Shown here piece by piece: positions 61,315 through 64,000 of a stretch of 64,000 bases of DNA. The translations under genes were made by a program, and so were the position numbers. The notes beneath the pieces were generated by a model. It did no database searches. It was not told where the DNA came from and saw nothing but the letters and a program-made list of their open reading frames with translations. Each line of letters begins with the position of its first letter. Positions within the stretch are counted from its first letter, which is position 1. Origin of the DNA: CAKSHC01 sp045631845 (GTDB lineage: Bacteria; Bacillota; Clostridia; Oscillospirales; UMGS1783); NCBI GenBank assembly GCA_045631845.1, contig JAZQVM010000045.1:1-64000 (forward strand). The letters run 5' to 3'.

Positions 61315-62136
61315 ATGAAGACGACATATAAATACTCCTATAAATCCAAACAAAGCAGTACACCCCTATATGTATGCAATACCGGCCTGCAACAATGCTC
61401 GTCCGGCTATTCTTGGGGACCCGGTGTTCGGGATCACTATTTAATACATTTTGTTTCTTCCGGCAAAGGAACTTTCTGCGCCAACGGCAAAGAGTTTGAG
61501 TTGCACGGCGGGCAGGCCTTTATTGCCTATCCCAATGAAACGGTATCCTACAGCGCCGATGAACAAAGCCCTTGGGAATATTATTGGGTAGGGTTTAACG
61601 GTGCTGAAGCAGGATTGATGTTGTCGCAGACCGACTTTTCCCCTGCGGATCCGGTTCAGGATTTTAAGGATGACGATACCTTGGCTGATCTGATTCGGGA
61701 AATTTATGATTGTCGGGGCAGTCGCAACTGTGATACGGTACGCATGACCGGTCGGGTATATTTACTGTTAGCCTATTTGATCGAACAGGCCAAACACGCA
61801 CAATCCTCTGCCCCCGAAATCTATGCGGTTAAGGCGGCGGAATTTGCCCAGAACAATTATATGCACGGAGTAACCGTTACCGATATGGCCGCACATGTGG
61901 GCATCAGCCGCAGTTGGCTCTATAAGGATTTTTGCCGACAGTTTCACATATCCCCCTTTGAGTATTTGCAGGGATTGCGCATTGACCGTAGCAAGGCATT
62001 ACTAACCAATACAAAATTATCTGTAAAGGAGATTGCCTTGTCGGTTGGGTTCGAAGATCCATTATACTTTTCACGAGCCTTCAAAAAGGAAGTCGGCATA
62101 TCTCCCTTAACCTATCGACAACAGAAAGAAGAATAA
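61315..62136 (+). CDS. AraC-family transcriptional regulator
   Basis: A 273-residue regulator with an N-terminal cupin-like sugar-binding domain (HYLIHFVSSGKGTFCANGKE, WEYYWVGFNG) and two C-terminal HTH units: VTDMAAHVGISRSWLYKDFC and VKEIALSVGFEDPLYFSRAF, the second with the standard KxxGxSPxxYR end (KEVGISPLTYRQQ). It is divergent from galKT with 134 bp between the starts, so galactose or galactoside control of galKT is the likely role (inference). Confidence 0.92.
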   Translation: MKTTYKYSYKSKQSSTPLYVCNTGLQQCSSGYSWGPGVRDHYLIHFVSSGKGTFCANGKEFELHGGQAFIAYPNETVSYSADEQSPWEYYWVGFNGAEAGLMLSQTDFSPADPVQDFKDDDTLADLIREIYDCRGSRNCDTVRMTGRVYLLLAYLIEQAKHAQSSAPEIYAVKAAEFAQNNYMHGVTVTDMAAHVGISRSWLYKDFCRQFHISPFEYLQGLRIDRSKALLTNTKLSVKEIALSVGFEDPLYFSRAFKKEVGISPLTYRQQKEE

Positions 62137-62140
62137 AAGA

Positions 62141-62166
62141 GGCAGGATCATAAGATCCTGCCTTTT
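62141..62166. terminator. Bidirectional terminator between the AraC-type gene and fhs
   Basis: GGCAGGATC and GATCCTGCC form a 9-bp stem with an ATAA loop; TTTTT follows on the plus strand and TCTTTTA on the minus strand. Confidence 0.9.
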
Positions 62167-62169
62167 TCA

Positions 62170-63846
62170 TTAGAACAAGCCTGTAATTTTTCCGTTTTCA
62201 TCCACATCGATACGCTCAGCCGCCGGAGACTTGGGCAGGCCGGGCATAGTCATAATGTCACCGGTCAGCACCACAACAAAACCGGCACCTGCAGACACTT
62301 TAACCTTTTTAATGGTTACGGTAAAGTCTTCGGGCGCACCCAGTTTTATGGGGTCATCGGAGAAACTGTACTGGGTCTTAGCCATGCAGACCGGACACGA
62401 ACCAAAGCCCAGTTCTTCCAAACGGGCGATCTGCTTCTTAGCAGCCGGTTCTATCACAATTCCTTTACCGCCATATACCTTCTTCACAACCGATTCAATC
62501 TTTTCGGTGATCGAGCAGTCCGATTCATAGGCAAAGGTAAAGTTTCCGGTTTCCTCGTCACACAAGCGCACCACTTCTCGTGCCAGATCTTCACCGCCTT
62601 TACCGCCGTCGGCCCATACGGTAGACAATACCGTATTGACACCTAATTGACGACACTTTTCAATAATGAAATTGATTTCCGCATCGGTATCGGTCGGGAA
62701 ACGGTTGACCGCCACCACACAGGGCAGTTGATACACGTTTTTGATATTGGAAACATGGCGAAGCAGATTGGGAACACCCTTCTCCAACGCCTCGATATCC
62801 TCATTATTGAGTGCGGTTTTCGGCAGGCCGCCGTGCATTTTAAGGGCACGAACGGTGGCCACAACTACAACGGCATCCGGAACCAGTCCTGCCATGCGAC
62901 ACTTGATGTCCAGGAATTTTTCAGCGCCAAGGTCGGCACCGAAACCGGCTTCGGTAATGGTATAGTCGCCCATCTTAAGCGCAAGCTTGGTGGCCATGAC
63001 CGAGTTACAACCATGGGCAATGTTCGCAAAAGGACCGCCATGAACAAAAGCAGGGGTCCCTTCCAGTGTTTGCACCAGATTGGGCTTTATAGCATCTTTA
63101 AGCAGTGCCGTCATAGCACCTGCCGCCTTCAGTTGACCGCAGGTAACCGGCTGATCGTCATAGGTATAACCGACAATAATACGAGAGAGGCGCTCTTTCA
63201 GATCGGTAATCGAGTTGGACAGGCACAAGACTGCCATAATCTCGCTGGCCACGGTAATATCAAAACCATCCTCACGAGGAACACCGTTGACCTTGCCACC
63301 CATACCGTCCACGATAAAACGAAGCTGACGGTCGTTCATATCGACGCAGCGCTTCCATGTGATTTTCCGCACATCAATGCCCAAGACATTCCCCTGCTGG
63401 ATATGGTTATCCAGCATTGCGGCCAACAGGTTGTTAGCGGCACCGATGGCATGAAAATCTCCGGTAAAGTGCAGGTTGATATCTTCCATGGGTACGACCT
63501 GCGCATAGCCGCCGCCGGCCGCACCACCCTTGACACCGAAGACCGGACCGAGGGAGGGCTCACGCAAAGCAACAGTGACGTCCTTACCGATACGGCGCAG
63601 ACCGTCAGCCAAACCAATGGTGGTCGTTGTTTTCCCCTCGCCCGCAGGGGTGGGGGTAATTGCCGTTACAAGGATCAGCTTGCCGTTCTCACGGTCGGTT
63701 TCCTGCAACAAAGACGGGTCAATTTTTGCCTTGTATTTGCCGTATTGCTCTACATATTTCTCATCTACATGGGCTCGTTTTGCAATTTCGGTAATGGGCT
63801 CCATCTGACAGTTCTGAGCAATCTCAATGTCGGAAAGATATGCCAT
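62170..63846 (-). CDS. fhs: Formate--tetrahydrofolate ligase
   Basis: A 558-residue enzyme joining formate to THF with ATP; it feeds purine synthesis and, in acetogens, the methyl branch of the Wood-Ljungdahl pathway. The ATP loop TPTPAGEGKTTTTIGLADGL, VALREPSLGPVFGVKGGAAG, FTGDFHAIGAANNLLAAM and EAGFGADLGAEKFLDIKCR are diagnostic. The ATG at 63846 follows AGGAG by nine bases; an in-frame GTG lies two codons earlier. It follows the purL end by 17 bp, which points to purine supply rather than acetogenesis. Confidence 0.97.
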   Translation of the reverse strand: MAYLSDIEIAQNCQMEPITEIAKRAHVDEKYVEQYGKYKAKIDPSLLQETDRENGKLILVTAITPTPAGEGKTTTTIGLADGLRRIGKDVTVALREPSLGPVFGVKGGAAGGGYAQVVPMEDINLHFTGDFHAIGAANNLLAAMLDNHIQQGNVLGIDVRKITWKRCVDMNDRQLRFIVDGMGGKVNGVPREDGFDITVASEIMAVLCLSNSITDLKERLSRIIVGYTYDDQPVTCGQLKAAGAMTALLKDAIKPNLVQTLEGTPAFVHGGPFANIAHGCNSVMATKLALKMGDYTITEAGFGADLGAEKFLDIKCRMAGLVPDAVVVVATVRALKMHGGLPKTALNNEDIEALEKGVPNLLRHVSNIKNVYQLPCVVAVNRFPTDTDAEINFIIEKCRQLGVNTVLSTVWADGGKGGEDLAREVVRLCDEETGNFTFAYESDCSITEKIESVVKKVYGGKGIVIEPAAKKQIARLEELGFGSCPVCMAKTQYSFSDDPIKLGAPEDFTVTIKKVKVSAGAGFVVVLTGDIMTMPGLPKSPAAERIDVDENGKITGLF

Positions 63847-63863
63847 TCTCACGCACTCCTAAC

Positions 63864-64000
63864 TTATTTAAAGTAATGAACAGCGGCTTCAAACATACGG
63901 ATATCGTAGTTACCCGGCACATTCAGATACAAGCCCTCACCGATACGTTCACTGTGTCCCATCTTACCGAAGACACGACCGTCGGGCGAAGTGATACCCT
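63864..64000 (-). CDS. purL: C-terminal end of phosphoribosylformylglycinamidine synthase (cut by window edge)
   Basis: The last 45 codons are present and read from GITSPDGRVFGKMGHSER, through IGEGLYLNVPGNYDIRMFEA, to AVHYFK. This is the end of the glutaminase domain of the single-chain PurL of Clostridia. The gene continues beyond the window. It lies 17 bp upstream of fhs, in a purine-related operon. Confidence 0.88.
   Translation of the reverse strand, partial: GITSPDGRVFGKMGHSERIGEGLYLNVPGNYDIRMFEAAVHYFK

Noticed and set aside
62647..63876. Long plus-strand open frame (409 codons) opposite fhs
   Set aside because: It is antisense to the clear fhs gene, its protein has no recognisable family and looks like a mirror of biased codon use.
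1..64000. tRNA, rRNA, CRISPR arrays, insertion sequences, prophage or attachment sites
   Set aside because: None was seen. Intergenic gaps are short, no repeat arrays or transposase motifs appear and gene order is that of a stable chromosomal core.

Overview
The window reads as chromosomal DNA of an anaerobic, spore-forming member of the Clostridia (Bacillota). Support comes from gene content: an IspH–ribosomal protein S1 fusion, a PolC-family gene in the usual dxr-rseP-ispG-polC order, a six-subunit Rnf complex in the clostridial order C-D-G-E-A-B, a small acid-soluble spore protein, SpmA/SpmB, a PdaB-like deacetylase, an AbrB-type regulator, class II GalT and formate-THF ligase. Many promoters are near-consensus sigma-A (TTGACA-17-TATAAT type). 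I saw no rRNA, tRNA, CRISPR array, insertion sequence or prophage. No gene-free stretch exceeds 300 bases; the longest, about 190, is the pyrR leader plus the galT terminator.

Layout. 1-2640: the upstream end of a bacterial microcompartment operon on the minus strand (three EutN/CcmL vertex proteins, a CoA-acylating aldehyde dehydrogenase with a probable C-terminal encapsulation helix, and the start of a hexameric shell protein), driven by a strong promoter. 2683-12470: one operon pyrH-frr-uppS-cdsA-dxr-rseP-ispG-polC, whose last gene is a PolC homologue in which the polymerase catalytic region is decayed while OB, PHP and exonuclease parts look intact. 12484-17874: rpiR, a flavoprotein, cmk, plsC and ispH-rpsA. 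17946-21340: spore protein gene, an OB-fold protein, an unknown gene with Mur-ligase-like motifs, a PdaB-like deacetylase and a stand-alone Ord-like dehydrogenase. 21399-26729: the Rnf operon with an inverted repeat filling its promoter spacer. 26733-32026: nrdR, a DUF6514-like gene, a sugar-phosphate isomerase-like gene, an aminotransferase, an RluB-type pseudouridine synthase, a D,D-carboxypeptidase and rpsU.

32035-41412: smc-ftsY-rdgB-yhbY-nadD-yqeK-rsfS-leuS, tightly overlapping. 41456-48946: an rRNA methyltransferase-like gene, dprA, topA, trmFO, plsX, acpP and rnc. 48974-52478 (plus strand): HtrA-type protease and a two-component system. 52464-56317: spmA-spmB, an abrB-type gene, a flavin reductase and a TPR/DUF4125 pair. 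56321-58520: pyrR-uraA behind a readable transcription attenuator. 58524-62166: galK-galT and a divergent AraC regulator. 62170-64000: fhs and the end of a purL gene.

The points most worth following up are the decayed PolC at the canonical polC locus, the pyrR attenuator with an 11-bp antiterminator pairing, Spo0A-box-like 7-mers beside three promoters (abrB-like, DUF6514-like and microcompartment), the inverted repeat in the rnf promoter, the long N-terminal tail of RnfG, and the unknown gene with Mur-ligase-like motifs beside sporulation genes. All function calls rest on reading motifs by eye; no database search was run.
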